Positions 43,401 to 55,700 of a stretch of 64,000 nt of DNA are shown here, piece by piece (position 1 is the first letter of the stretch; each line of letters begins with the position of its first letter). The translations under genes and the position numbers were made by a program. Under the pieces are notes generated by a model that was given only the letters and a program-made list of their open reading frames with translations, did not search any database and was not told where the DNA came from. Source of the stretch: Phascolarctos cinereus (lineage: Eukaryota > Chordata > Mammalia > Diprotodontia > Phascolarctidae); the NCBI RefSeq assembly GCF_002099425.1, contig NW_018343987.1:16059501-16123500 (forward strand). The letters are read 5' to 3'.

Positions 43401-46400
43401 ATGTTTTCAAACACAAGTGGGTGATTTTCAAAACCTTCTTGAGCATTATTTTAGTTCTTGAAGCTGTAAATCCACCTCGAACTCCTGGGTAATATTCTCC
43501 TTTGTGTCCCTCGATAAGCATCTTCCATCTGTTTCTCCAGTTCTCTTATCTTCCACATATCTGTCTCCTCCTGAATCTGAAAATGATCCAGAAAAGCAGC
43601 AAATAAAAATGTTACTGACAGAAACAACACTATAACACAGTGTTATAATTAAAGGGAACAGATACACCAAGAGAGAATATCTGTTATTTTCTCTTATGAA
43701 GACAAATGTTAGTGAAAAACACCACAATTATAGTGTATTACGCTATAATATATAGCCTGGCTTACTTCCAGGGCAGCTGGTCAACTACAGACAGAGAAAG
43801 ACCAAAGGCCTAGTGAGACCTTTTGACCCTGCAGTAGAATATGTATTGCCTAAGGCACGGAGGTAAGGTGACTTGCCAGGATCACACAGCTAACAAGCTT
43901 CAGAGCTGGTGTCAGAGACAGGATTTGAACACAGGGAGTTATGGTTATAAGTCCTGCACCTGATTCCTATGCTATGCTGCTTCTAGAAAATAAAAATGGC
44001 TGCCAGAGACAGCCTCCCCCAAAAAACTGCACAGAGAGAGAGAACGACTAAATGGACAAGTTGCCAAAGAGAGGGGGAAAGGGATGGGATCAAGGGTACC
44101 TATAAAGGTAATGGCTTTGGTGAGAAGAAGCCTTTCTTCCTTCGAGATGAGAGTAAAGGAGGATGGGCTAAAGGTGATACAGTGAAGTTGTGAGACTTGG
44201 AAAAGACAAAAGGAAATTCACAGCAAATGGCTTTAATTTTCTCAGTTAAGTAGGAGTTAAGGCCCTCTCTCCATAGACAAAGGAAGGCAAGTGTAGGAAG
44301 CCTCTAAGATGACACAAGAGATACAGAGTTAATCAGGGAAGAAGAAAAGTATCCTGACTCAGGATTAAGAACCTTGAAGAAATTTTCAAACTTACATTTG
44401 CATGACTTTCCCCAGCAACATTCAGCAGAAGATGGAGACAACCCAGGCACAGGGCCTGGCAAAATGGGAGCAGCAATCAGACAAAAAAGCAAAAGGTGAA
44501 AGGGGAAAGGATAGTGTATAGTTAATTACAGGTCAAGAATGTGAGAGAAGAGTGACAGGCTGGGAGATCAGGGAGGAATGAAAGGAATGGAGGTCATGAT
44601 GGTATCTTACAAGAGATTTAGGAGGAATGAAAGAAGGGGAGAATAGAAGAACACGTCGTTAGACTGAGGTAGAATGCAAGAGTTCAAGATCGTTAATATT
44701 GTACATTTATGGATGACGACAAGAGCTTTAATCATTCTGAGGTGAAGTAAAAATACAGGTCACAGGAACTGAGGAAACTGATGAACTAAGAAGCCATGGT
44801 ATTTGAGGATATAGTGATATATAAATATCTATACGTATATAGTGAAGACTTTGAGGAAGAGAACTAGAATTTGAGCCAAATAATGAACTTATATTGAATG
44901 TAATGTATGATCATAGTAAACAATGATGATAGATTTAGAGCTGGAAGACACCTTAAAGGCCACAGAATCCAACTCCCTCATTTTACAGATGAATAAACTG
45001 GGGCCCAGAGGTAAAGTGACTTGTCTGGGGTCATATAGCTAGGCAGGTCTTCTTGACTCCAAATCCAGCATTCTTTCCATTGTACAGCACTGCGTCACGT
45101 TATCCAGTGTGTCATAACTAGATGGAGTGACAACTTTAAAAAATGGGAAAATAACTGGAGACTAGCAGATAACTGCAACAAAGATCTGAAACAGATCTTC
45201 AGAATTCAGGATCACAGCTTTAAAGTTGAAGAGACCTTAATTAGGTCTCTATTAGAGATCACAGGATCATAAATTTAGGGCTAGTGTGAACCTCAGAGGC
45301 TGAGCCTCACCCCATCATTTTACAAATGAGGAGCCTAAGGGAGAGAAATGAAGTGATTGCCCAGGGTAAGATGGGAAGTGTAGCAGAGTTAGGATTTGAA
45401 TTCAGGTGACTACAAATCCAGTATTCTTTCCATTGAATCATGCTGCTACCTCACATTGTATCTTGTAACTGGAGGGAGTGACCCTGAAAGGAGAGAACCT
45501 ACTGAATGATGGTGAAAGAAAGACAAAGTAGTCACAAAGAACAAGTAGTGTGCCCATCCTCCTCATAGCCTCGTGTACTGAGGGGCACAAGAGAAAGAGC
45601 ACCAGTCCTGGAAGTTACCAGGGGTGTAGTGTCTTCCAGAAGACGCCCAAATTCTCTAAGTGCAAGAATATGGGAAGAGAGTGAAGAGAGAAGTCTGGAA
45701 TGAAGGGAAGTTGGCTAATAATTGTATGGAAGAGAAAGGCAGAGAATGACAGGAACTGGGGAAGGATCAGGCTCAGCTGGATAGTGATGAGACTGAAATG
45801 AATGGCAGAAGACAAAGGGCTTTTCAACTTGGCAGAAATTACAGCTATTAGGGAGTTTTGCTAGCCATAGGCTGGGGGAAACAAATGACTAGGGCTCTCT
45901 TCCACTATGGTCCTTTGATTATGGAAGATAACTACGGGCTTTATTCTTTCAAAAATCATAAAAGAAGACAGTAAGGAAACTGGGCTGGTAAATACCTGGT
46001 GATGAGGTCCCAAGGGGCCTGACTATGTAACCACAATCAGCACCAGTTTCTTTGCCTCATCCCAACATGTCAGGCCATGATGCACACCCAGAAGATACCC
46101 TGCATATACAGCATGCACATGACTCCTGGTCATGCCTGGTATCTAAGGTTTTGGTTCTGGATATGACTATAATGACAAAGACCTGGAGTTCAGGCACTTG
46201 CTATGCAGGGCTGATTAGATGGTGCTCTCCACATGTAATGGTGAAGAAGGGAATAGTAAGTCCTTGAGAAAGAGAGAGCCCTGGTGTCAGAGGCAACCTG
46301 CTTCTGCCTTCACCGATGCCAGGCTCATGATAATGAAAGCTTTGGTCACAGAGCAGGGAGGAGGAGGTGCCAAAATAAATGCCTGAGTGTCATTGTTAAA

Positions 46401-46714
46401 GCAGTTTCTTAGGAGAGGAAGGCTCTAAATTCAGCCCCCAAGAGGATCAGGGCTGGCATGACGCCAGATTTACTCCTACTCTCAGGCTAGTCACACAGTC
46501 ACATTCCCTGCTGTTGCTTATATACCTCTTTTAACAGCCTTTTAGATTATAAAACAATATATCACGAATCTAAGAGTCCTACATTAAATCAAAACACAGA
46601 GTCCTAAAGGAAGCCCTGTCAGGGACTGCAACACTGTCTTCCTACCTTATTGTGAGCATCTGTGTGCCGAATAACATTTCTCAAAAGGACTTTCCCCAGA
46701 GGGATCCGGGACAT
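40480..46714 (-). CDS. NKAPD1: NKAP domain-containing protein 1 (NKAPD1, C11orf57), complete, 5 coding exons
   Basis: This is a conserved nuclear-type protein of poorly known function. Coding exons are 46714-46646, 43576-43476, 42424-42275, 41531-41478 and 40987-40480, giving 293 aa (292 in human as I recall). The N-terminus reads [20 protein letters not shown], followed by [20 protein letters not shown] and [17 protein letters not shown]. Exon 5 gives [17 protein letters not shown]. The last exon encodes a very basic Lys/Ser-rich tract ([20 protein letters not shown]), a second one, then a Ser/Glu-acidic stretch ([11 protein letters not shown]) and the ending [17 protein letters not shown]. 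The exon-3 donor (GAG|GTGGAT) is weak but gives the conserved protein. A 5' untranslated exon must lie upstream, because a splice acceptor (CATTTCAG) directly precedes the start region at 46725. Its donor may be near 47969. Confidence 0.95.
40988..46645 (-). other. NKAPD1 intron contents
   Basis: Decayed MIR-type SINEs: sense at 41080-41290 and 42050-42205; antisense at 41640-41830, 43850-43985, 44920-45090 (GATGAATAAACTGGGGCCCA) and 45230-45460. The 3-kb intron between coding exons 1 and 2 (43577-46645) is otherwise unassigned and purine-rich. The ORFs that cross exon 43476-43576 in other frames are shadows. Confidence 0.6.
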
Positions 46715-46724
46715 TCTTTAACCT

Positions 46725-47339
46725 GAAATGTGTAGAAATACCATCATAAGAATAATATCTCCTGCAATACATTACACTTGCATGTTTTTCAAATGTATCA
46801 CATCCATCATTTCACCTGAGTCTCACAACAACTCTCTGAGGTGGGCAAGTAACTTTCCCTTTCTGGGCCTCAGTTTCCTCATCTATGATGAGGGAATTGG
46901 ATTAGATTCAAATTAAGATCACAAGATTTAGAACTGAAAGGAAACATATATATTTTCTAGTCCAACCGCCTCATTTTACAGTTGGAGGAACTGATTTAAC
47001 CTTTAAAGTTTTTAGTTCTAACAAACTGCAAGTCCGTGAAATAAGGAACAGATATTCCATCTGACAATTCAAGAATGTGGATTCCACAGATTTAATTGTC
47101 TGCCCAAGGTAAATAAATCAGCGCCAACGCCAAGACCAGAACCCACTCCTTCTTACTTGCCATCTGGTCTTGCTGGGCACCAAATACTCTAATCAGCAAG
47201 AGTTGGGGTAAGTGGTCAACAGCAGCTGTAACATCTGACACCCCTTAAGCATATCAATCAGCTGGAGCCCACTGTTTTCCCTTCAGGAAAATTTTCATTG
47301 CCTATGGTATAAGCAGACCCCAAAACACTAACGGACAAG
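46725..47339 (-). other. NKAPD1 5' intron, repeat fragments
   Basis: MIR-like blocks near 46770-46900 (CTCACAACAACTCTCTGAGG, GCCTCAGTTTCCTCATCTAT) and a reversed block at 46915-47010. Nothing else was recognised. Confidence 0.5.
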
Positions 47340-48480
47340 TTCAAAGTTCGCAAAGGATAGTAGGGCCTTGAGGCCCGATTCCACCACCACACACCGCTCC
47401 TCCTCCCTTCCAACCCGCCAACCCCGAAGAAATCACTCCTACACTTGGAGGAAACGCAGAATCTCGGTCCTGAAAACTTTCCGAAAACACGTGAAGAGTA
47501 CCCGGGGTCAGAGGCAGCAGCAAGAGCTAAGCCTCTCTAATCTGGGACCTGGTTCGAATCCCGACCCTTCCACTTACGACCCCACCACTTACGACCCCAC
47601 CCGCACTTCAGACCTTAACGACTTCCCTCCTCTGGGCCTCAGTTAGTGCGTCTACACAATGGGGTCAGGGCCTGGCAGCCCCGGAGACGCCCAGGGGTCG
47701 ACAGTCCACCCCAGCTGCCCGAATGCCGGCCCTACTCTCCAAACGCGTCGCCCCTCCCTCGGCAGCCTTGGGGGCGTGGGGGAGAGGGTCACCGCCCACT
47801 CACGGGGTCCCTCCCCCACCGGAGCTCCGACCCCTTCCTTTTCCCCCCAAACTCCGCCGAGCTCCGTAGGATGCTTTGAGATCCCTCCGTCGAAAAGCGG
47901 CTGGTACACCGCAGCTCAGTGGCCGGGATCCGGGCAACGCCGGCCCGCGCCCACACCCGCCCCCGTACCGTGAGCTCCGGCGTCCCGGGGCAGACAGGGG
48001 AGGGAAAAGCCTTGGGCCACCTTCCAGTCCTTGCCGGAAGTAGGAAGTGCTTCCCGAGTGTACCGAGAAATACTTCCCCTTCGGAAGCGCTGTAACCCCC
48101 CCTCCACCCCGCCCACGAGAGTTCCCGGGACTCTCCCCGGGCCAAGGGCGAGAAAATATTGCTCTAGGGGCATCGGTATGATAGCTACCCCAGAGAAGCA
48201 AAGCCGGTGCTAATCGGAGAGGTCCCCAACCTAGTATGGGCCGAAGTTGGCCCCGGAACCGAGTGCGAGGAGCTCGGGGACGCTGGGAGGTCTCCGGGCC
48301 CAGTTAGGCGTCGCACCGCGGCAGGTTGCCCTGGTAACCGCGGCCGCGGGGGCACTGGCATCGGACCGTGAGTGGGTCTGAGCAGGCTGGAGGTCTGTTT
48401 CCCCAGGAGTTAGACGAGGTGGTGGGTCAGGCGCTCCAAACCCTTCCCTTTCTCTCTTTCCAGGAAGTCTTGACAAGAAA
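47340..48480. promoter_or_regulatory. CpG island and bidirectional NKAPD1/PIH1D2 promoter
   Basis: CpG-dense block between the divergent genes. On the minus strand a donor-like CACG|GTACGG at 47969 could end NKAPD1 exon 1. On the plus strand GGACC|GTGAGT at 48367 could end PIH1D2 exon 1. ETS-like GCCGGAAGTAGGAAGTG lies at about 48034-48050. A MIR remnant (47540-47660) sits in its left part. Transcription starts cannot be placed from sequence alone. Confidence 0.8.
48325..48338. promoter_or_regulatory. X-box (RFX-type) motif
   Basis: GTTGCCCTGGTAAC fits the X-box consensus GTNRCC-N(0-3)-RGYAAC perfectly, with a 2-nt spacer. It lies just upstream of the putative PIH1D2 exon-1 donor. X-boxes are bound by RFX factors that drive ciliary genes. 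Function here is inferred. Confidence 0.75.
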
Positions 48481-49176
48481 GGGGAGGCAGAAATGAGGGA
48501 GCGGTGGGGGGGGGGTAAGAGAAACTGAGGCAGGAGCTGGAGACAGCTCTGACTCCATTAGGGCGGGCATAGAGATGATGGGAGCGAGTGTCCCCTCTGA
48601 CTTTGGACTTGGGGGGTGGGGCCTCAGGATGAGGAGACCCCCGCATAGAGGGGACCATAAGAAGAACTTAGGGCGGAGGCGGGGCGGAGTTGAGAAAGGG
48701 TGGAGGGGCGTTACGGAGAATGCTGGTCGTGCCAAATGGTCAGTCCCTGCCCTACTCCTCCCCCAGACCAAGAGAGAAGGAGGTGGTAGCAGGGACTTGC
48801 TGTTCCTTGGAATCAAATGACAGTCACAGATGGGACTAGGAGTAGGCAAGATAGGCGCTGTAGGGAGTATCGAGGTGACTGAGAAGGGGGAATTGCAATG
48901 AATACTTTTTTAATATTCATTTTTATAAATGCACCTTTTTTAACGCTAGGAAATTTCACTCAGCTCCGTATCAGGGAAATAAAATGTTACAGTTAAAGGC
49001 TCACAACTTGTGGTATATAGTAACACAAGGGGAATGTGCTGTGCAGTTTTCAAATGGACAAGGGTTCCATTTTAAAACCTTGCCTAACCCATACAAATGA
49101 ATTAGCATCTTCCAAGTAACCTTTCCTCAGGGAGGGTATGTCTTTTCCGCAGTTTGGTAAGCCCACTCGCTTCCAG
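48481..49176 (+). other. PIH1D2 5' intron (putative)
   Basis: G-rich sequence to about 48880, then AT-rich, with no repeat recognised. It ends in the acceptor CGCTTCCAG before the coding start. Confidence 0.5.
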
Positions 49177-49179
49177 GTC

Positions 49180-51980
49180 ATGGAATCATCACCAAAAGGT
49201 TTGCTTACCCAAGTGACTCAACTCTGGAACCTCCTAGACGACCTAGCTGAAAGTGACCCTGAAAGTTATGAGAAGTTCATTCAACAGCAGCTGAAAGAAG
49301 GGGAGAAACACTGTGCTGCCCCTGAGCCACAGCTCTGTTTGCAGACCAAGATCTTGGTTCGTAGAAAGGGGAGGCTGAGGATGGGGAGGTTTCAGATGAA
49401 ATGTTTCTGTGGCTCACATGTTTATTTCTACCACAAAGTAGTATTTCAAGGGAACTATAGCTCCAGAATAAGAAACTAAATGTTGATGCCAAAGATGGTA
49501 CTGATCAGGAGTTCCCAAATAATTGAATGGAAAAAAGCAAGTGCATCCAGGGGATTTTCTCCATGTAGTTCCTTTTATCCAAGTCAAATTCCATTAAATA
49601 TCTGGGAAAGAACCATAAGTAGGATTGGTTCCTACATATGGGGAAGAAACCAGATACTTTATTCTCATTTGGAACAAGACACACTGAACCACAGAATTCC
49701 AGAATACTAGATTATCTAACTCCCACCTTAAGTATGTACAAGTATTTGTACAATATCCAGTCTGTTTGAACATTTCCATTGGTCTAAGGTCTAAGTAAGT
49801 CAAACATACTCCTGACACCCCCATTTTACAGATAAGGAAAATGAAGCTCAGCAGGGCTAGGTAACTTTCCCACATAACAGCTCAGAAGAGTCAGAGGAAG
49901 GGTTTGAACCCAATCTCAATGAATTCAAGTCCAATCCTCTTTCCAGTATACCAACTTGCACAAAAGCTAGGATTCTCTTGCACTATGCCTATTGTGACAG
50001 TATTATCCACTGGACTTCTTCTCTTATTGTCTTCTGCTTTACATTCAGCTCTCCTCTATGACTTTTCTTGTCTACACTCTGAAGTTCTCACCTGTTTCTG
50101 CACCCAGATTACAGAAATTCAAAGAAAAAGAAGGCTCCTTATCAAAAAATAGAATAACCCTTTCTTCTAGAAACTTTCTTCTTACCCAATCTTGGAGAAA
50201 GAGTGAAAATATTCTGATTTAGTTTAGAGATCCTTCACTTCATATTTGTAGTACTTCCAATCTCGAGGGAAAAGTAAGGTTTCCTTCCTCAGTTGATCAC
50301 ACTCAAGTTTTCTAAGGGCCACTAAGCCAACTCAATTTGTTCTCCCTTCATTCTCATGAATTATAGGGGCACATCATGCAAATCAACTACACAGAATCAG
50401 CCCCAAGCACTACCAAGACAATATGAGGAACACTTCAGAGGGGCTTGATAAATGCTAGTTGACCGCAGCCTCTTCAGCAGTGTGCAAAATAATAAAAGTA
50501 ATAAGGAAATGTTTTGTTTCCTAGAAACCAGAAGAAAAAGTTTTATTCATCAACCTTTGTCAGTGGACAAGGATCCCAGCACCCCAGTCAAAGGCAGAGC
50601 CTGTACCTTTGAGTGTTGGCAAGCCAGAAGATGCATCTGAGACGTCAGGTATATAAAGTCTCACAGCTAGGCTTTTTATTATTTTCTTAGCAAGCAACTA
50701 ACACTCAATAGATTTTAGCAGCAAAAGTGTATTTAAGGTATAATTTTTGTACTTCTAACAAACATACTGGAGAGTTATCTCCAGTGTTAACTGAATATAC
50801 GTAAGCTGTTAGTTTAATTTTCTTACATACTCGGGCAATTACTGTTCTGACAATAAGTTCTAGTGGGAATTTTTTAATGCAGTAGTACTATGGTGGAAAT
50901 TCTACTTTTGGGGCGATGTAGCTTAATTCAGGCTATTGGGTTAACACTGTTACCTGACAGTACCATTAGAGAAATAACTCTTTGTTAATTCAACACTGTT
51001 TGAACTGCCTAGAATCATACACAGTTATCGATGTTGCCTACAACCCTGCTGTTCTCAAAGCAGCAAAAGATGATGAAATGGAAATTGATCAACTGATTCA
51101 CCTTACAATGAAATGCATTGAGGATCGATATCAATTTACTCTTTCCCATTCCTATCACATTACAAAAACCAGGAAGAAAGGAAGCCTCCAAAGGATGAAA
51201 AAGAATTTGATGGGAATCCAAACTGACTCAACAGATTTAAGTGAGAAAATGAAGAAAGGTAAGGAAATTTTTAGTAAACACTAATGTATGCAAGTTGACA
51301 AGTGAAAATTAGACTTAAATTGTATTTGTAAAACAAGAACAGATGGAAAAGAGCAGGTTGAACAAAACAAATAAAAATACAACATAGATAATGTTGACAT
51401 GCAGCCTACATGCAGGTTTTTTTACAGTACTTTACTGCATTTTAATTATTATAATCTGAAATATATCCCTTTTGTGCATCAAGAACTAACACTTGAGCAG
51501 TTGAGAAACTGTAGTGTGAATAACCAAGATGACATTCCACAACTTTTACTGCCAAAGGACCATATTCCAAGCAAACAAGGGTGTCTGATTGAGGAAATTT
51601 CCAGTAGTGAGCTCCAAGTTGAGCTGAAGACTCCAAATTATAAGCTGACAGTTGTGGAGGATCAGAATGGAAGACCACTGAGAATTGAGATGAAAGTTGA
51701 ACTTCCTGGTCTTAGCTCTGTCTGTGACTGTGACCTTAGTGTTTCTAAGGTAAGATGAAGAAATAACAATGCAAAAACAGAAATAGATTCTATTTCTAGA
51801 TTGCAAAAACAAATGTATTCAATTGATGTGATTCTCTCTTAGGATGACTTAGTGATTGAGGTCTCTGAGAAGTACCGATTACAGGTAGATCTTCCAGAAG
51901 CGGTTGACACTGCAACAACTACAGCAAAATTTGTCACAGGGAAAGCTACATTAATCATCACCATGCCAGTCCTGCAGTAA
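49180..51980 (+). CDS. PIH1D2: PIH1 domain-containing protein 2 (PIH1D2), complete, 5 coding exons
   Basis: PIH1D2 belongs to the PIH family (PIH1D1, DNAAF2, PIH1D3), co-chaperone adaptors for HSP90/R2TP-type assemblies. Relatives pre-assemble axonemal dynein arms. Exons are 49180-49356, 50525-50648, 51013-51258, 51484-51749 and 51843-51980, all in phase, giving 316 aa (315 in human as I recall). The N-terminus is MESSPKGLLTQVTQLWNLLD. The PIH core includes EEKVLFINLCQWTRIPAPQ and YTVIDVAYNPAVL, then MKCIEDRYQFTLSHSYHITK and QRMKKNLMGIQTDS. The C-terminal CS-like part has CLIEEISSSELQVELKTPNY, IEMKVELPGLSSV, DDLVIEVSEKYRLQVDLPEA and ATLIITMPVLQ. The start is the ATG three bases after the exon border that matches the family N-terminus. 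The exon-2 donor (TTG|GTTCGT) is weak but supported by protein continuity. An ATTAAA at 52032-52037 may end the mRNA. Confidence 0.95.
49357..51842 (+). other. PIH1D2 intron contents
   Basis: Antisense MIR at about 49735-49960 (CATTTTACAGATAAGGAAAA) and possible L2-like scraps near 50430. Introns of 364, 225 and 93 bp follow. No alternative exon was recognised. Confidence 0.6.
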
Positions 51981-52031
51981 AAGAGCAGGTGTTAGGCTTT
52001 TATTGTTCTACCACTGAGCTCCCATGAAGAC

Positions 52032-52037
52032 ATTAAA
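52032..52037 (+). terminator. PIH1D2 poly(A) signal (ATTAAA)
   Basis: ATTAAA 52 nt after the PIH1D2 stop codon, in a short 3' UTR. A later plus-strand site is possible. Confidence 0.5.
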
Positions 52038-52272
52038 GGCTTTTGTATCATAGGTAAGAAGGGGTGATATTAAATACTAATTTCAGATTTCATAAGTTTT
52101 TATAGCATTTGCATCTCTCTTCAGATTTTAACATATTTCCTCTACTCTGTTGTTCCTTTACCCACAAATGGCCTGGCCCCTATTTTAGACAACTGAAACC
52201 TTAGATGCTATAGCATGTTTCCTTTGACATTGACAGCAATCACAAGTACAAATACTAGTTGGGAAAATAAAA

Positions 52273-52365
52273 TGAGGGGCAGCTAGGTGGTGCAGTGGAT
52301 AGAGCATGAGCCCTTAAGTCAGGAAGACCTGAGTTCAAATTCGGCCTCAGACCAAACACTTCAGT
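52273..52365 (+). repeat. Short SINE, 3'-truncated
   Basis: GGGGCAGCTAGGTGGTGCAG to CAGACCAAACACTTC, cut before the GTGTGACCC core. Confidence 0.85.
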
Positions 52366-52549
52366 TGTGCTAGCCATATTTTATGTTCTCATCTGGGTTT
52401 CTCACAGAATTGAAAATGATAATTCTTTGTGGATAAATGTATAAGGAATTTGTTCAGCTTGAATCAACAAGCTTTTAACTCCAATATATTTGCTTTTAAG
52501 TGTGATTTATAAATACCTGCACTCTGCTTAAGCTTAAAATCCACAATGC

Positions 52550-52695
52550 TGGGGCAGCTTGGTGGCTCAGTGGATAGAGCACTGGCCCTGAAGTCAGGAG
52601 GACCTGAGTTCAAATCCGGCCTCAGACCAAACACTTGACATTTACTAGCTGTGTGACCCTGGGCAAGTCACTTAACCCCAGTTGCCAATTTAAAA
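52550..52695 (+). repeat. Short poly-A SINE with 14-bp target duplication
   Basis: Complete copy GGGGCAGCTTGGTGGCTCAG to AACCCCAGTTGCC. AAAATCCACAATGC is perfect at 52536-52549 and 52696-52709. It has the same 'CAGACCAAACACTTGACA' subfamily insert as the copies at 11127 and 62637. Confidence 0.93.
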
Positions 52696-52709
52696 AAAAT
52701 CCACAATGC

Positions 52710-55700
52710 CCTTCTGTCTTCATTCTTCTCCTTCAAATATTGCTCAAAATTCACCTCCTTTTAGAAACTTTTCCTAATTATACACAATTAGATTATACCT
52801 TTACTCTGCATTTTCATGGCACTTGTAAATACAATTTGTTATTAATCTGTACCTGTTAGTATATTGCTACATATTTACTGGGTCTTTTGATGCAAATTCA
52901 TTATATTTTCCTAAATAAAATAATACCTTGCATTAGTACTCAAATGCATCCTTAATTGACTGATATGGATGATCCCTCCCTCCAACAATACCCATCCTAT
53001 CCAACATTTATCAATGCTCTCATCATCTAAGTTTGGTGCTTGGTAAGGATTCTCAGCTTTTTTGTCGTGGAACCGTTTTGTAGTTCAATAAAGATTACAA
53101 AATGTTTTTTAAATTCATAATTGAAAAAATGCTACATCTCAGCTAAAGGTGAGAATAAAGATATAATTATTTGTCCCATCCAAGTTGAGACCCCCCTGAA
53201 ACTCTAGAGGCTGTACCCACCTGGGGGGTAGGAGTGGGAAAGGGTTCTTTCTTGCTTTCTCTTGACATACGTGGATACCAACTTAGCACTCAAGCTATTT
53301 CTCAGTTATCCTTACTCTTGACATATGACCAGGTCATCTTTTTTAATCACACATATCATTGATGACATCCTTTACCATGTATTTCAGCCTGCTCACACAC
53401 ACCAAATTCCTTCCATTGCTATCTATTTGATTAATTCTTCAGACTGTATAGTATTCTATGACTTAACAACCATACAATTGATAGGAGTACTAAAAAGATA
53501 GATCTTACTTTCACTGACTTTAGGGACATTAAAAGGAACTCTGCAATTTCCCTTTGGCAATCCAATTCGTTCTATTTAATTTTAAGCCAAACTCATTCAT
53601 TTATACATTTTTGTTATTAATTCAGTACTATCTTATCCAAGATATAGATGCTGATAAACAAACTTTATATTGGTCTGGCTAATAGGCATGTTTTATCCAG
53701 CGAGCATGTGGATAGACCAAGTCTTTCTAGTGTTTTATCTCCTCCAGGAGTGTTCTAGAGCTTGAGGCAACCATTGCCCAAATGTGGCTAGAACATGATT
53801 AAAATGCATTTGGGAACTATTTAACCAAATAAAGATACATTAGAACATAGGTGTTAATATGCAGTTTTCTAAATCAGTATGTAGCCTGGGAGGGATCCTT
53901 ATGTATAGTCATTTCTGTTTGAGTTTGATAACCACTGATCTACAGGACCATTCTATTCACCGAGAATCCTCTGCACTTGACAGCTGTTTTGACAATAGTC
54001 AATGTCTTTAGCAAGCATCTTTAACCTGAAGTTCATGACCAGATGCATTTTTGAACAGTCATTCAGAGGTCCTGGGATCAAATGCAGGTCACTTCTCAAG
54101 CCTATTTCTTTATCTGTAAAATGAAAGGGCTGGACTAGGAGACTTCTGAAATCCCTTCCACACCGGTGATGCTAAGAGCATTCAGGGCATTGTTTTTGCT
54201 TTACCAAATCCAAGTGTGTTGAATTTATTTTAAGAAGCCAAACAAAAAGCACAATGGGAACTTGTATTCTCTATGTCTTTAATTCAATAGTGCTAGTAAA
54301 GATATGGTCTATTGTGTTGACTGCTTACAAAAAACTGCCTATACTATACCCTATTAATGAAGCAGAGATACCCTAGATTCCTGTATTGCTTTCTATTTCC
54401 AAATGCTTTAACATCTCATTTCATCGAGAGTAGAGTCTTACCCTTCAATGCCTAGTACAACACTTTTACACTAAAGCTAAGTGAATCTCACTGACATCTA
54501 CTGTTCTTAGAGCTGGAAAACATTTTAAGATGGGCATTAATAGGGAATTACTATTCCTTCAGAGGAAAATATTTTACTGTAAATTTATCTAAAAAAGTAA
54601 AATTCAGTAAGGCAGATCTGATTTTCCTGTCTTATAGACGCTATTAGATAACAGTAACTAATTTATGACATCAATCTTGCCCTGATAAAGGCCCCCACCG
54701 TTTTCAGAATTGTATGTCATCTGTTCTTTTGTCTCAGCATTAAAAACATCTACAACCACATTCATTTTGACACTAGGTGTCACTATCTAATGATATTTTC
54801 AATGAAACATTCCTTAAGTCTGCACAGCTTCGTATTACATAAAACTAACATTCCCTATTTGATCAATTTCTGTTAACTCAAATTTCTGGATAAAGAGGTT
54901 TAGAGGTTTCTCTATTAAAGTCTATATTGGCTTTCAGAAATGTCTATTAAAGCTATGCCAGAGTATTGACATATCAAAAATTAAACCAGACACATTAAAA
55001 ATGCATAATTTACTTTAATTTTTTTGGCACACTCATTTTAAATAAAAAACACTATCCCTAACTTTATTTTTTTCAATATGGGGTAAGAAAATAGATTGTA
55101 TCAAACATTCCAGATTAATTACCATAACTCAGAATAAAGTAATCTTTATTAATATGCAACCTTCTAAGTTTTTGTTCATTGTATAAGGGAAGTACAAAGA
55201 CTTAAGCAATAGCAACAGAGAATAAAATACCTTTAAAGAATAGTTTGACAAACCTGCAGCCAATCTGGCTCATTCTGACAATGGTCCCTTGTAATGAGTT
55301 ATTTCCTCCTATATAACTTTCAGTTCAAGCTAGAATCACTTACTACCAGGAAGGTCAAGTTAGTTTCCAGAATTACATTTTCATAACTGTACATCAGGGT
55401 GAATCATAACGATAGAATGGAGTGTCAGTTGTACATGTGTGCCATATAACTATCTGCTCAGACACTTATAAAAAGATTAAACAATGAGAAAGTAAACTTC
55501 AAAGTACCTGGGGCTAGGTCCACATACTACACACACAAGGAAGCACTGGTCAGATTTATTTTAAATAGTTATTAACAATTCCAAACAATTATTAAAACAA
55601 TGATTCAACAGAAAGCCTGGAATTGAGATGTTTTCATATGAGTTTCAATTTTCCTGTACATGACCCCAACCCCCCTCCAAAACAAAGCAAACCATAACCA

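Noticed and set aside
43446-43727. 93-codon minus-strand frame as a separate gene
   Set aside because: It only partly overlaps the 101-nt NKAPD1 exon and is in another frame. The spliced reading is clearly better.
47652-48849. Cluster of overlapping frames in the second CpG island (up to 140 codons)
   Set aside because: They overlap on both strands with Pro/Arg/Gly-rich translations and no family resemblance, which is a composition effect.
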